This document shows positions 49,901 to 61,475 of a DNA stretch of 64,000 bases, piece after piece (the stretch's first letter is position 1; each line of letters opens with the position of its first letter). Below the pieces are notes generated by a model. That model was given only the letters and a program-made list of their open reading frames with translations, did no database searches and was not told where the DNA came from. The stretch spans positions 62,001 through 126,000 of the forward strand of contig VXAA01006448.1 of NCBI GenBank assembly GCA_013399115.1, written 5' to 3'. This DNA comes from Anseranas semipalmata. Lineage: Eukaryota; Chordata; Aves; Anseriformes; Anseranatidae. The position numbers and the translations under genes are program-made.

Positions 49901-52075
49901 TAGGACCATGTCAAGTATGAAAATGTAACATTAGATTTGGAGGATGACGGAATAACCATAACACGAGGTAGGTTTGGTAGCCTCCCACAATTGTTACTAG
50001 CATGCCAACTCTGTATCAGAGACGGTATGGGACAGAACATAGCAGATTTCTCCTGCTTTCAAAAGAACAAAATGATCCCACCTCTCCAGTGGTGTTATGC
50101 TCTTTAATGATTTGTATTTAAAATGCTATTGCCCAGGAAAGAGATGATACCATGTAACACCCAACACAATAAATTTCATAAGAAAAAGGCCAACATGGTA
50201 ACATGGAGAGTTACTTCCTTCACACCTTTAGCAAGGGCTGGATTGTACATTGCTTTCTGTGGCTAAGCAGGGTACTTAATGGGTCGCTTGTTTTCCCCAC
50301 AAAAACAGCTGATTCTGTATCAAAACTCCATTTTCCACAGCACACCATTCTCCTATCTGTGTAAACCGGTGTTACTCATCATGGAAGGTGCCATATAGAA
50401 GGTGGAGGGCCACTTACAGAGAGGGAAGGGCACATGATGCTTCAGTCAGTGGACTCTGGGCCACCCATTACAGAAAGGCTCTCCTTCCCTTCCTACTACT
50501 GCCCACAGGGAAGAGCAAGGGAAATACTCCAAATGCTCTGAATCTTCAAGCTCATCTGAGCTGCATTCAAGAATATCTCTCTGATGGTAAGTGTTTGTTT
50601 CCTCAAAATGAGATTGGAGACTCCCACAGAGCTTCTGAGCTGGCGCTTATGGAAAATCACTAGACCCCACCCAGCTTGACAAAACTGCAAGAGCTAGCGT
50701 GTCTCATAGACCAAGCAGAGAGGTACAGCATGGTGGATGCCCTATTCATTATTTTTACAAATCCACTAGATCAGGAACACATAAAGAGACCCATTTTTAC
50801 ACACTCTGTACATCTCACTCAAGACACCATGCAACTCCAGAACAAGCTTTGTTGTGATTACCGAACTCTCGAGTTATGTATTTCAGCACGGGAGCTTGCA
50901 CACAAAAGCCTGAAATTCTACCAAATCTGTTCCACTGGACCTCTTCTGGTTTGCTGCATGGGGCTGCCAAGTACGCAGGCTCAGAACTCCAGCTAGAGGG
51001 AAGAGAAGGGACACCAGATGTCATCACTCTAAATATTGTTCTATTATTATCATTCAGCCTCTTGGGGGCTAATACTTTTAAAGCAACATTTTCAAAAAGA
51101 ATTGCAAGTACATCTGCGGAGAGAAGCTCGGTGACAGCTGATCAAACTGGTTAATTAGGCATCTACAGAAGTGCAGCTATAGATGTAGTAACTGCACCCC
51201 ATGCTCAGTCCCACTTGAAACAGGGCTAAATATGGGAAGCAGAACAGATGAGAATGCCCACTGAAACATTACTGCTTTTGCTAAAACAAAATGTGAATTC
51301 TGCCAAATGTACTTTCTAAGAGAAAGTTTTGATTTTGTCAGAAGTTTTTGATTTCCCATCACAAAGAAAAAGAAAGCAAATTTTTTAGCTCCAGGATGTG
51401 CTAACCCAAATCACGAGAAGTGGTCATAACAAAAATCAGTGTCTCTGTTCAGCCACATTTTCCAGCCATCTTCTTAGTCCTATTGTCTCCTGGGAGCGGT
51501 AATTCAAGTGCTGTGAGCCCCCCCTTCTCTTTCCTCTTTGGCTCTTGGGCTTGAGCACATTTTCCACAGTGCACCACAGTATTCTTTTTATTTGGACTCC
51601 CGCAGCTCATGATGGAAAGAGTCATCTGAACGGGGAGCGCCAGCCCTGGAGGAGAGCAGATCATGAGAACCGCAGCTTCCATGAGTCACCGTGGTAGATG
51701 CATGGGACACAGAAGATCAGGCCAGCAACTTTCAACATCTCCTATTTAAAAGTTGCTCTTTGTCCCTGATCAGGAAGAGAACGCTGGAAGAGTTTTTTTG
51801 ATATACATTCAGGTTCTTAACCGGCTCTAATCATATTAAAAATACGCCTTTTGCATGGCCTGTTTCCCGGCCTCTTTGAAGCCTCTGATTCCTCAGCCTG
51901 ACTCCATCAGCCCTGTACCATATGCATCTGTGACAAAATTACTGCTTTCTTTGTTTTATGATATACTAGCAGCGTAGCATCTGGCAATGTGGTTTGGGTT
52001 TTTTTGTTTTGTTTTGACTGGAAAGAAACCTCCCAAATACTCCAGTCAAATCCAAAAAAGACCTTAAATCAGCAC

Positions 52076-52093
52076 TTTTTTTTTTTTTTTTTT
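52076..52093 (+). repeat. T-tract (18 T)
   Basis: This is an uninterrupted run of 18 T. To its right there is no recognisable retrocopy in minus orientation. Confidence 0.85.
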
Positions 52094-53293
52094 AAGTTAT
52101 GCACAGAGGACAGGGGAGGATTTCCTGACTCATCAAGTGAGGACGCAGGCCCGTGCATGCCAGCGCGCAGGTGGCTGTCACACGGTGCCACCAGGCTGAG
52201 AGGGAGTGGGCACCCACTCCTCCCTCACCACACAGCCCCAGCACGCACGCCAGCCGGTGGGGAAAGAGGCTTGGGCAAAGCAGCCCGAAACGAGCCCCAG
52301 CCACGTTTCGGGGCAGTTTGGCAGGAGACAGAGCTCCGGGCCTTCTGTAGTGCACAGCACTCCTTCCTGCGCTTAGAAGAAAGCTCGCCGACTTCCCATG
52401 TGTGCAGGATACGTGTCCTCCTCCTTGTTATCATTCCTTGTTGCGAATGCCCTGTCAGTGCAATGCGCATTTCAACCGTGAGTCTCTCATAGCTCTCCTT
52501 ATCTTTAATTTCCTCTCACTATAGTCTATTTTATGGAGCCTTTCCTTTGCTGGAGATTTTTTTTTTTTCCTTTCCCATTTCAGCTGCAATAGCCGGATCA
52601 GGATGAAAACTTCTCACAAGTTTAAGGGAGAGTCTGGAGGCAGAAAATGTCATGTAGGTCAAAGCAGAGGTACAGGTCAGAGCAATAAATATGCGTGCCC
52701 TGCACATTTACTTTAGCCAGACCCCTTTTCAGCCTTGTGCCCTATGACAAAATCACCTTCTTTTGTTAATCATCCATTTTAATCACCCCCTAACAGCAAA
52801 AGGCTTAATCCAAAACCCAACAGATCGGAGTCTCCTTCAGATTACACAAGCTGTAGCATCCATTTCATCATCACTTTTCTCAGGAAGTGCCTGGTGGGGA
52901 AGAAGGAAAAGCCTCATCCCTGGCTAAAAACATCCTCCCGAAGGCCAGGGCCGAGCTGTCTCCCTCTCCCGCTCGGGTGCTGCCCTCTTTCTTATGTGGC
53001 CACCAGTCCCAAAGAGGCCATGCGGTGAATTTGCTGTTTCGAGATGGTTCCCTTCGTGTCCTGCAGGAAATGCGCAGTAGAGGTGAGGATGAAGGCAGGA
53101 GGAGGAAGGGCAGGACTGCCTGGGATGTGCTGCAGGGATGCTGGGGTTACGGCTCGGCAGCAGGGCAGCAGAGCAGGGAAACGCTGAAGGGGAGAGGCTG
53201 AAAATCAGACCGGCTTTCTCCTCCGTTCGACTGCTGCATAAGACATCCCTTGCCAATGTCTCCAGTGCACATTTTTTTAGTTCACAGGAAATT

Positions 53294-53313
53294 AAAAAAA
53301 AAAAAAAAAAAAA
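53294..53313 (+). repeat. A-tract (20 A)
   Basis: This is the longest A-run in the window. No AATAAA signal or recognisable cDNA-like sequence precedes it, so a processed retrocopy is not supported. Confidence 0.85.
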
Positions 53314-55724
53314 GTTTTCAGGCCAATTGGACCAAAGTCAAATTTCTAGAAAATAAAAAATCCTCACAAACTGGAAATCCTGCTTTTCGGCCAGGTCTGA
53401 AAAACCCTAATCAAACACTTTGAACAACCCATCAACTGTACGCTATTTACTCTAGCAGTATATATACTTTTCCTATTGGAAATACTTACAAACAGCAAGT
53501 ACATTCACAGAAACCGAGACTGGTTTGTGCATGACTGAGTAAAAAAAGGGGAATGAGAGGGAAGTCTGGGGGAGAACGTTCAAGGACTATTAGTCTGTGA
53601 AAGCCTGATGATCTCTTCTGTTCTGCGACTGAAAAATGTTCTTACAAACGTGTGCGTTCATACTGGGTTCGTCATGCAAGCCTTCGTTTTTTACTGTTCA
53701 TGGCAGGTTATCCTGAGACGGCAATGCGTCTCCTATTTCAGGCCGCAGGGAGGGTCGCCTTGTAATAGCACCGTGTGTAATGGGTTTCATTGCGCTTGGG
53801 AACCAAAGAATTTGACCTTTGAGCAAAATAACATGAAGTAAAAGATGTGTTCAGATCACAGTTAGGTTGAGCTAACAGTACAGGTGGCTAGGGAGTGCTT
53901 TGAACGTTGTCCGTGTGCCCTCACTTTAGCACCACAATGATACGTCCTTCCCCTTTGAAGAAAACACGTTAGTGTTTTACATTTAAGGATGGAAAGGGGA
54001 GGATTTGTTCAAGGTTGTCCCATCTCTAAATATTCAAAAATCATGAATCAAATGTTTGAGGAACTATCCGAAAACCATGAGACCAAAAAAAAAATTTAAT
54101 TTCTTTTTTATTTTTTTCTGGTTTTTGTGGCTGTCTTTAGGATGCCCTTGCGTTGTATTTTCAAGCTTCTTCACAATCTGAGTAGAAACTTACTTCTGTA
54201 AAAATGAAAACTGAGATTCTCACCTAATTAAATGTCTCTGGGAACGTGAAGTTATAGAAAAAACATCAAGTATCACGAGACTTGTGATAAAAATCACAGG
54301 GTTTGGCAATACTGTGCTAATCATGAGTTAGGAAGTGATAGCACTTGTTCTAGCTGAATAGCAAAAAACAAACAGGCACAAACCTTATTCAAAAATATTT
54401 TGCAGGCATGACTGCCAAACTCCAGTTGGCTGTGAGTAATACTATTCATTATTTCAGAATATTCATATAGCCAGTAGGTATTTCTGGAAATCTTTGAGAA
54501 TCCTGTGTTTTCCACGATGCCAGGATGATTAATTTGTATTGAAAGTTTGTTACTTGCCAATTATCCATCTACTGTTTAAAAGTCTGAGTCACGCGATCAG
54601 CAGCCAGAAACAATACCAGGCTGTATGTTTAGATGTCCAAGACACATAATGAATATTCATAGAAGAAAGTTTGCAGTCAAACCACAGGCTGAAAGTTATG
54701 CACCAAAACTATTTAGTTAAGTAGGAAAAATTAATACCTTCTCAAAAAGCCAGACCACTTGCAAGAGTGTTTATCACAGAAAGGGGATTACATTCATAAC
54801 AAAATATACTTCAAATGAATATTTGGATGACTACAGGATATTAGTTCTAATTGCAAACAAATAAATGGGGAGGCTCTTCTAGCCTGAAAATAAAAAGATA
54901 CCTAGTTTCCAGTGTAGGTTTAAGACTGTCACTTGAGCTCTGCTTATACAAATGGATGAGGCAGATGTACTTCTTAGCCAGCCTGCTTTGGTTTGTCTGT
55001 GCAAACTTCCCAGCACAGCAAGATTTGCAGTTCAGCGTAAATCTGAGGTAAACAGCACGCTGTATGATTTATATACAGGTTATCGTTCAGCCAAAGTCTG
55101 GCATTTCATTGATATGCCTCTTATTTAGATGCATTCAGAAGCCTTCCAATGCACACGGGTTTTTCCCTTGCAGTGACCGTATTCTCAAAAGAGATGCAAG
55201 AGCCAGATCTTTTCTATTCCCCAAGGTTAAAGGAAAAAGTGAGATGTCCTTTGCTTTTTCAACTCCTTACCCATATAGAATAATTCATCTGCTGATATTC
55301 ATAAGGTGACTTCTACCAGCAAATGTAAAGATGTCAGAAGGAGAATTTTTAAGCACATATGTAATTGTTTATGATTGGTATCTGCTTTTATTTAGCATAC
55401 TTGCTAGTGCTCTTTCTGCTGCTAGTCTGTAAGAATCTTTCTTGACCAAGAAATCTGCTCTTTAGGGATCTATATTTCATGTTCCTTCACCCTTTGCAAG
55501 CTCTGCCATAATAGAATCAATGTATCAAATCAATCCCGCAAAGCAGCCAAACCGTCTAAGAGTAAAGGTAGGAGACGGAGACGTTTTTCTAACAGAAATT
55601 TCGGCAGGAAGGGATTAATGTGTGTTTGCCCATTTCCTGTGCTTCTCCTTCCCTTTATAAACAGTGTGGGAGAAGTCAGGCACAGTTTTGATCTATGATA
55701 GTATTTTTTTTCCTCTTAAAAAGG

Positions 55725-56420
55725 CTCGGTGAGAAAACCCTTCAAGATTTCCGAAACCACGCTTGTGCCGGGAGGTCCCCTAGAACAGCAGATTCCTTAG
55801 ACGCGTTTGTTGCGGCTCTATACGTCCCACACCGCCTTGCAAGGCTGAGCGAGCGCGACAGCGTTACGGGGTGCCCGTGGAGCTCCCCTCTCCTCCTCCG
55901 GCTCTCCCCCTGCCCCAGCGGGGCTCGCAGCCCGGCACGGGGGTCCGGCCGCCCGCTTGAAGAAGGGGTCCCAACACCGCCGGCTGCGGCTGGGCACTAT
56001 GTTGTCGCCCCACCCCAGGTTGCCACTGACCCCCGCCCGCCGCAGGACGGGGGCTCTCCCCATCGCTCCCCCACAACACCAGCCCGCAGCGGGGCTGGCC
56101 GCTCTCGGCCTGCTGCAGGAGCACGGTGCGGGCGTCAATCTGCACGCAGGGTCGGCTACCCGATGTGAGGATGGCCAACGAGGCAGGGCACTGATCCGAA
56201 AGGGATGGTGAAGTCAATTCCCTGCCCTGCAACGCGGGCTGCGCAAGGCAGGCTGTCAGCACCCTCTAGGGGCTCTGCCTCCGCAGCTCTGTGCGCAAAG
56301 CGGGACGAATTTCAGCCTTACCTGCAAGCCGCAGGGAGGGTTACCGGGAAAAGGTCGCCCTCGAGTACAAAAGGGGGGCTTGCACGCCCCGTGCAGCTGT
56401 GCAGCTGTCACGGAGCTGCC
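55725..56420. promoter_or_regulatory. CpG island
   Basis: This is the strongest CpG island of the window. In 55861-56160 I count about 28 CpGs by eye in very GC-rich sequence (CCGGCCGCCCGC, CCGCCCGCCGC), which gives an observed/expected ratio well above genome background. Islands of this kind in birds usually mark promoters and first exons. Overlapping GC-driven frames (157 codons plus at 55695-56168, 132 codons minus at 55864-56262) lack domain signatures and I do not call them genes. A strong minus-strand splice-donor match (CAG|GTAAGG, exon edge at 56322) lies near its right edge, hinting at a leftward transcript. Confidence 0.65.
56316..56324 (-). other. Strong splice-donor match, minus strand
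   Basis: Reverse-complemented, 56324-56316 reads CAG|GTAAGG, a near-consensus 5' splice site (CAG|GTRAGT). The predicted exon would end at 56322 and lie to the right. Donor-like strings also occur by chance; its place inside the CpG island is what makes it notable. Confidence 0.3.
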
Positions 56421-56559
56421 TGCCTGAGTTATGGCCCATAATTTTCATGGAAAGTTCTCACAGTTCGTGACCCAGGAGATCCCAAACATATGATTTAATC
56501 GGGCATTAGTCAACGTCGAATTTTTCCTTTCCCAGTGCTTACTCTGATCTATACCACAT

Positions 56560-56860
56560 TGTCAGCATCCCCCCGCAGCGCGAGGGAGGCGCGAGGCACC
56601 TTGGTGCGGGGAGAGGAGCAGGAGAGGGGAAGCAGCGCTTGGGCTGCGAGCAGCTGCAGAACCGGGCGGACGGGGCCTGCAGTGTTCTCAGCCTACAGCC
56701 CTGCAGCCCGTAACGTGTCCGTAGTGGTGGAAGATGGCAAAAACCTGCGCCATCCGCCAGCGAAGACGTTTCGCTGAAGTGGCACTGTCTTCTCACTCTC
56801 CTCACGCTTCTCTCCCAGCGGGCGAGCTGCTGCTCCTGAGCGTGTGCCACGCACTGGACT
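56560..56860. promoter_or_regulatory. Second CpG-rich segment beside the island
   Basis: CpGs are dense (CGCAGCGCGAGGGAGGCGCG near 56574-56593, CGGGCGGACGGGG near 56662) and are separated from the main island by about 140 bases of AT-rich DNA. It may be one composite promoter region. The minus frame of 134 codons at 56539-56943 is rich in R, S and C and resembles no family. Confidence 0.45.
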
Positions 56861-56870
56861 TTCTTACCTG
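56861..56870 (-). other. Consensus splice-donor match, minus strand
   Basis: Reverse-complemented this reads CAG|GTAAGAA, an almost ideal donor. The predicted exon edge is at 56868, with the exon to the right and the intron running left through the CpG-rich DNA. Confidence 0.33.
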
Positions 56871-56940
56871 CTCGTAACCACAGCTGAACAAAACTTCTGT
56901 TCCTTTTTACTGCAATCCTTAGCAAAAAGCTTTCACTTTG

Positions 56941-56950
56941 CACTTACCTC
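56941..56950 (-). other. Consensus splice-donor match, minus strand
   Basis: Reverse-complemented this reads GAG|GTAAGTG, the third strong donor within about 630 bases on the same strand. The predicted exon edge is at 56948. Together with the other two it could reflect alternative first exons of one transcript. Confidence 0.33.
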
Positions 56951-59691
56951 CCTGCTGAAGCTTAACTCTTACCCGTCAGACCGTCTGGTCCAGAGCTGCC
57001 AAATCCCACAGAAAGGGTGGGATAAAGCCATGCCTCATGGAAATGAAGACTAGATATGCTACTGACTTCAGGAAAGCCACGCTATCCTAACATGTTTATG
57101 GACATTAGTTACCCAATACTATCATGCTCCCTTCTCTTCATGGTAAAAATTATTTGCATGATGATTTTATTTGGAAAACAATTACATTCATATACAATTC
57201 TCTGCTACTCACTGGTTAGCATTCTCTTCTTCAAAAATTTCAGGCAACCAATCAATGAGTGGAAGCAAAACAATCTGCCAGACTTTGTTTGATGAGAAAA
57301 AAAAAAAAAAAAGCAGCATAGCCGTGTATAGATTCATTCCTGCTAAGAACGAGACTTCATGCAATTTAGGCCACAAACCACTCATCACAAACAACTAACA
57401 GATGGAACGGGTAGTCAGCAAACAAAGCAGAGGTTGAAATCACATTCCCCCAACTGTCTGGCAAAGATCCGCAGAAAACAGGATGTCTTTCTGAATGATT
57501 TGCAAAGAAAAGAGTGGCTTGAATTAGGGAACAAATATTGTAACACCCTAACGAGATCTACACGCTAGATAGTGTGGTTCTTGCTTTCCTTCAGGTTGCA
57601 AGACTGGACAGGCAATCTCGATTTTAGGATCAGGCAGGAAATGGTACTCTGAAGAGAAGCCTTCCCTTTCTTTCTCGCCACAGCTGCTCCGCACAGACAG
57701 AAGAGAAGGCAACAGAAAAACTCTTCTGAGTAGCAATCTGTACCTCTTACAGTCCTGGTACCTGATCAGGTGAATCTTGGCTTGTGAGCAGCCTCAAGTT
57801 AGTTCAACATCGTAGCAGAGTGCTCAGCCTTCCTACTTCTACATTCCTTCACTCCGGAATCACGTACTGATTACAGAGATGAGCTTGCAATTACTCAGAA
57901 TAACTTCAATGCCAACCACGTAGGGATTTACACAATCATACTTTGTCCCTTGGCCAAACAGCCATCCAGACACAAAACTGGGAGAGACGCTGCTGGCAAA
58001 GAAGAAATGGCAGAGCTTAGGGTCCTGTTCCAGATGCACAGGGGAAACTGTAATCAGGCAACAGAAATAGGGAAGAATTTACCCCCCCCCTTCTCCTATC
58101 CTTACTGCAGCAGCAGTCCACTAGAGGATCACTGTGGGGCAGAGTATTCCTCTTCAAGAAGACCCCGTAACAATTAAGAAACGAGCTACAGTATAGAACA
58201 AATATGTAGATGGAGGGTTGTGTTGCTGCCTTTTAGATCTATGGAAATGTGCTTGGCTTCTACCTGATAGACACATTAATCCACTTTGCCAGAAACAGTT
58301 CAGGTACTGAACTAGTTCATGTCAAAGGTGACAAAGGGCTTGAGTAGAAAATACAAATATGGAGAGATACATTGACATAGATTTTTAATGCTCTATGATA
58401 TTCAGATTATACCATGGTTTTGGTGGTTTTTTTTTGTTTGCTTGTTTGTTTGCTGGGTGTTTTTATAGGATATACCTGAAAGATGTAGTCTGGGGCTGAA
58501 CAGCATGCTTTTAGCTTTGTGAACGGATCAATGGGTGATCACTTACAACAAATCTTGGATGAGGACCTCTGACCAGCATGATACCTTGGGCCATATTTAC
58601 ATTTCCTAACCTCTACACGTGACCTCGACTCTCTGGGCTCTAGAGTGCCCTCTTCAGTAGGAAGCACTAGGCTGAGCAGCTTTGGCTGAATTTAGACTGT
58701 CCAGTCCTTGGTGCATTGGTTTCATACAGCTCTCCCAAACAAAATCAGTCATCAATACCATGTAAGAACTGAGATATTTCCTTCTGATTCCCTCCTCTGA
58801 GCCCACGATTTATCCCATATTGCCTTGCCTGGCAGAATAATCAGGCACACTGCCTATTAATAACAACAGAGGAGGCGGAAAGACATAACAAGAAAACTGT
58901 ACCAAACACTTCATTCTGCCTGGGATGTAGAAATAAGACTTGACATACAGAATAACTGCAATAAGCATATGATTTATTGTTTATACCATGTCATATGACA
59001 AAGCTCTTAGATATTAGTGGCCTAATAAAGTGATATAATGCTTTCTATGTGTTTATCCATGTGGTAAATAAATAGCACGATTGACACCTGGAGCAACTGT
59101 AACAGCAGCAATGGCTACAAAATCAGAACTCTGAGGGGCAGTGGCAGAATTTAACACTAATTCTATCTCTCAGGAAATAAGGAAACACTTTCCTCTCCAG
59201 TAAAATTCAAATATCTGATGAATTAAAAGATTATTGGTGGCAACATTACAATGCTGCTTTCCTTTCCCCTGCCTTTCGTAGGAGAGGAGGATATGCATTA
59301 GAGAATTCTCAGCCTGACACTAAATGCCTGCACTCCCTCAACACAAAAGAGGCTCAAAATTCCAAAATTCCACTTTACAAAGAAGTTGAGGCTGTGACAT
59401 TGTTTCTGATGCAAACTCAAACCTATTAAAGGGGAAAAAAAAAAAACAAAAAAAAACCCACAACACAAAGCCCCAGGTAGATGAACCCAGCACAGTCCCA
59501 CTTTCTGAGGTATTTTACCCGTCAGCAGCCTGGGCAACCTCAGGAGCTGACTCTAGAGAGTGTGACCACCAGTAGCTGCTTTCCAAGAAAGTACTCTAAA
59601 AGCGGGGCAACTGCATTATGAGACAGTAATATCCGTCACCTAGTTGAAAACTTCATCCTTGAATAGGATAATCTTCTGAACAGAGGTATTT
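56951..59691. other. Non-coding DNA, nothing recognised
   Basis: This holds an A-tract (57297-57312), an 8-10 base C-run near 58081-58091 and a T/G-rich run near 58425-58452. No gene or older repeat is recognised. Confidence 0.5.
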
Positions 59692-60180
59692 CATAGAATC
59701 ATAGAATCATTTAGGTTGGAAAAGACCTCCAAGATCATCCAGTCCAACCTTTAACCTAGCGGTGCCTAGTCCACCATTAAACCATGTCACTAAGCTCTAC
59801 ATCTACACTTCTTAAAGACCTCCAGGGATGGTGACGCAACCACTTTCCTGGGCAGCCTGTTCCAGTGCTTCACAACCTTTTCAGTGAAGAAATATTTCCT
59901 AATATTCAACTTAAACCTCCCCTGGCCCAACTTTAGCCCATTCCCCCTCGTCCTAACACTGGACACATGGGAGAACAGAATGATCCCCACCTCGCTACAG
60001 CCTCCTTTCAGGTACCTGTAGAGAACGATAAGGTCGCCCCTGAGCCTCCTCTTCTCCAGGCTAAACAACCCCAGCTCCCTCAGCCGCTCCTCATAAGACT
60101 TGTTCTCCAGACCCCTCACCAGCTTCGTTGCCCTTCTTTGGACACGCTCCAGCACCTCGACGTCCTTCTTGTCGTGAAGC
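59692..60180 (-). mobile_element. CR1 LINE 3' end, best-preserved copy
   Basis: On the plus strand this is the reverse complement of a CR1 tail. It starts with the repeated octamer CATAGAATCATAGAATC, then TTTAGGTTGGAAAAGACCTC, AAGATCATCCAGTCCAACC, ACCTCCAGGGATGGTGACG, CTGGGCAGCCTGTTCCAGTG, CCTCCCCTGGCCCAACTT, GATAAGGTCGCCCCTGAGCC and CTTCTCCAGGCTAAACAACC. About 490 bases are kept. The 5' truncation lies near 60180, although weak similarity (GGCAAAATTGAACAT) may continue to about 60215. The intact tail octamers and the open ORF2 frame make it the youngest of the four copies. CR1 normally makes no clear target-site duplication, and I see none. Confidence 0.97.
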
Positions 60181-60200
60181 TTTCTGGAGCGTTCTGGCAA
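59790..60200 (-). pseudogene. CR1 ORF2 C-terminal fragment (open frame, 136 codons)
   Basis: The frame encodes the region downstream of the CR1 reverse transcriptase. Recognisable pieces in order are [67 protein letters not shown] and [20 protein letters not shown]. The endonuclease and reverse transcriptase catalytic domains are missing. The first few residues, including the ATG, come from or near flanking DNA, and the last residues (after about 131) leave the usual CR1 ending. It stays open because the insertion is relatively recent, not because it is a host gene. No retrotransposition function is possible from this fragment. Confidence 0.93.
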
Positions 60201-60215
60201 AATTGAACATCATAA

Positions 60216-61344
60216 AAAATTCCCAGCTCTAGCGGCTATCACCTCTGACAAGCCAAGTATTCTAGGTAGCACACAAGTAACACCAAATGACTTTTCAAAC
60301 TCAAAACTCAGCTATAACTCTCAGGTCACACACACTCAGGCTCACTGCGGACTAAAGTCATCTGCCTGTCTTCAACGAGCAAACATCCCACAGAGCTCCC
60401 TTCCCGGTCCTTATTTTTAGGTAAGTGGTTTGAGATTAAGGTCTATTCTGATCCTTTACAAAGAATAATACAAACATGAGGCTACACAGGGATTAAAGCC
60501 TACTCTCAATGAGCAAGAATGGCAAAATTGGGAAGCAAGCACATCAGAGCTGAATGGTGTCTCGTTTGGCATCTTGACCCATTTTAGCAAAGAGGAAAAC
60601 CAATCAATATGCTTGAGTTTTCCAGAATTTGGTCATGAAACAGTTGTGGGCCAGCCTGCAGAAGTCTTCTTCCTTTATGGACCATCTACTTGTGCAAGAA
60701 ATCCCACTGACACTGAAGGTGCCCCAGTTTAGCCCTCTTTTTCCCCATATCCATAAAGCTCTCTAACTCAACTGGCCAATTTGCAGACTTTGATTTGCCT
60801 TAAGTAACAGTTCTTCATGTCATGGGGAGACATTAATACCTCTTCTCAGCAAGTGCAAATTAGCAAGAATCTCTCTTAGTAAAAGGCACAGCCTGCTTGT
60901 TCTTTTATTGAAATGTTTGTATCTGTCTCTGTTACAGTTCCTTCAGCTAGGAGCAAAACTCTAGTTAGGCAAAGCACTGGGAGACTGCCACATGCTCCTG
61001 CAACTATATGTTGCACATAAAATAATTCAAACACACTATTAGAGTGTGTAATTTAGCTCATATGTAGTTAGAATGTGCAGAGTTTGCCAAGTGGCTGCAT
61101 CCAGCTGGAAAATCAATTTATATATGCCAGTTTAATAAAACCTGAAAGTCTTCCGCAATACATGAAGAAATGTTAGACAAAGTTGAAATTGTACATTATG
61201 TAAAACCAAACGTAGCTGTAAATTACAGGCTGAGTGTGAAGGATCATTTGTCCCCTGCCAAAATTCACATTAGCATTCGCCAGTTTGGGGATGGAGGGGG
61301 AAACGTACTGTAATAAAACGAAACTTCGTACAACTCCAAGTACA
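60216..61344. other. Non-coding DNA, nothing recognised
   Basis: I see no gene, repeat or structured element. Confidence 0.5.
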
Positions 61345-61475
61345 AGCCTTGAGGGCCAAATTTTGGCAGAAGAAACTTTAAAACAAAATTGACTTCGGCC
61401 TTGAGCCATTTCTCACTGGTTTAAATCCGCAGTAGTCGGGGGCTACACTGGTGCAAAAGAGACCAGATCACAGGT
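61345..61475. mobile_element. Possible ancient CR1/L3-type 3' UTR relic
   Basis: GGGCCAAATTTTGGCAGAAG, then AAAATTGACTTCGGCC, then TCACTGGTTTAAATCCGCAG and CTACACTGGTGCAAAAGAGA recall an amniote repeat with 'GGGCCAAATTCTG..', 'ATTGACTTCA' and 'TACACTGGTGTAAATC' blocks. The sequence is short and diverged, and the orientation is uncertain because this repeat is partly self-complementary. Confidence 0.35.

Larger units (their letters stand above)
49901..55724. other. Non-coding DNA, no gene recognised
   Basis: These 5.8 kb hold a T-tract (52076-52093), an A-tract (53294-53313) and a small CpG-bearing GC-rich patch (about 52140-52340). That patch yields the 167-codon frame at 51989-52492 (+); the frame has no domain and its stop-poor part coincides with GC-rich DNA. 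A possible MIR-like stretch at 53960-54035 is too diverged to call. Confidence 0.5.

Noticed and set aside
51989..52492. 167-codon plus-strand frame.
   Set aside because: It runs through an 18-T tract and a CpG-bearing GC-rich patch, has no recognisable motif, and competing frames exist on the opposite strand.
53138..53313. Possible processed retrocopy ending in the 20-A tract.
   Set aside because: There is no polyadenylation signal, no recognisable cDNA sequence and no visible target-site duplication.
53920..54035. Additional MIR-like relic (TTTACATTTAAGGATGG, then TTTGTTCAAGGTTGTCCCA).
   Set aside because: Only two short blocks agree, with poor spacing, so it is below what I can support by eye.
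55695..56262. 157-codon plus and 132-codon minus frames within the CpG island.
   Set aside because: They overlap antisense, are driven by GC composition and have no family similarity. The island is better read as regulatory DNA or an untranslated exon.
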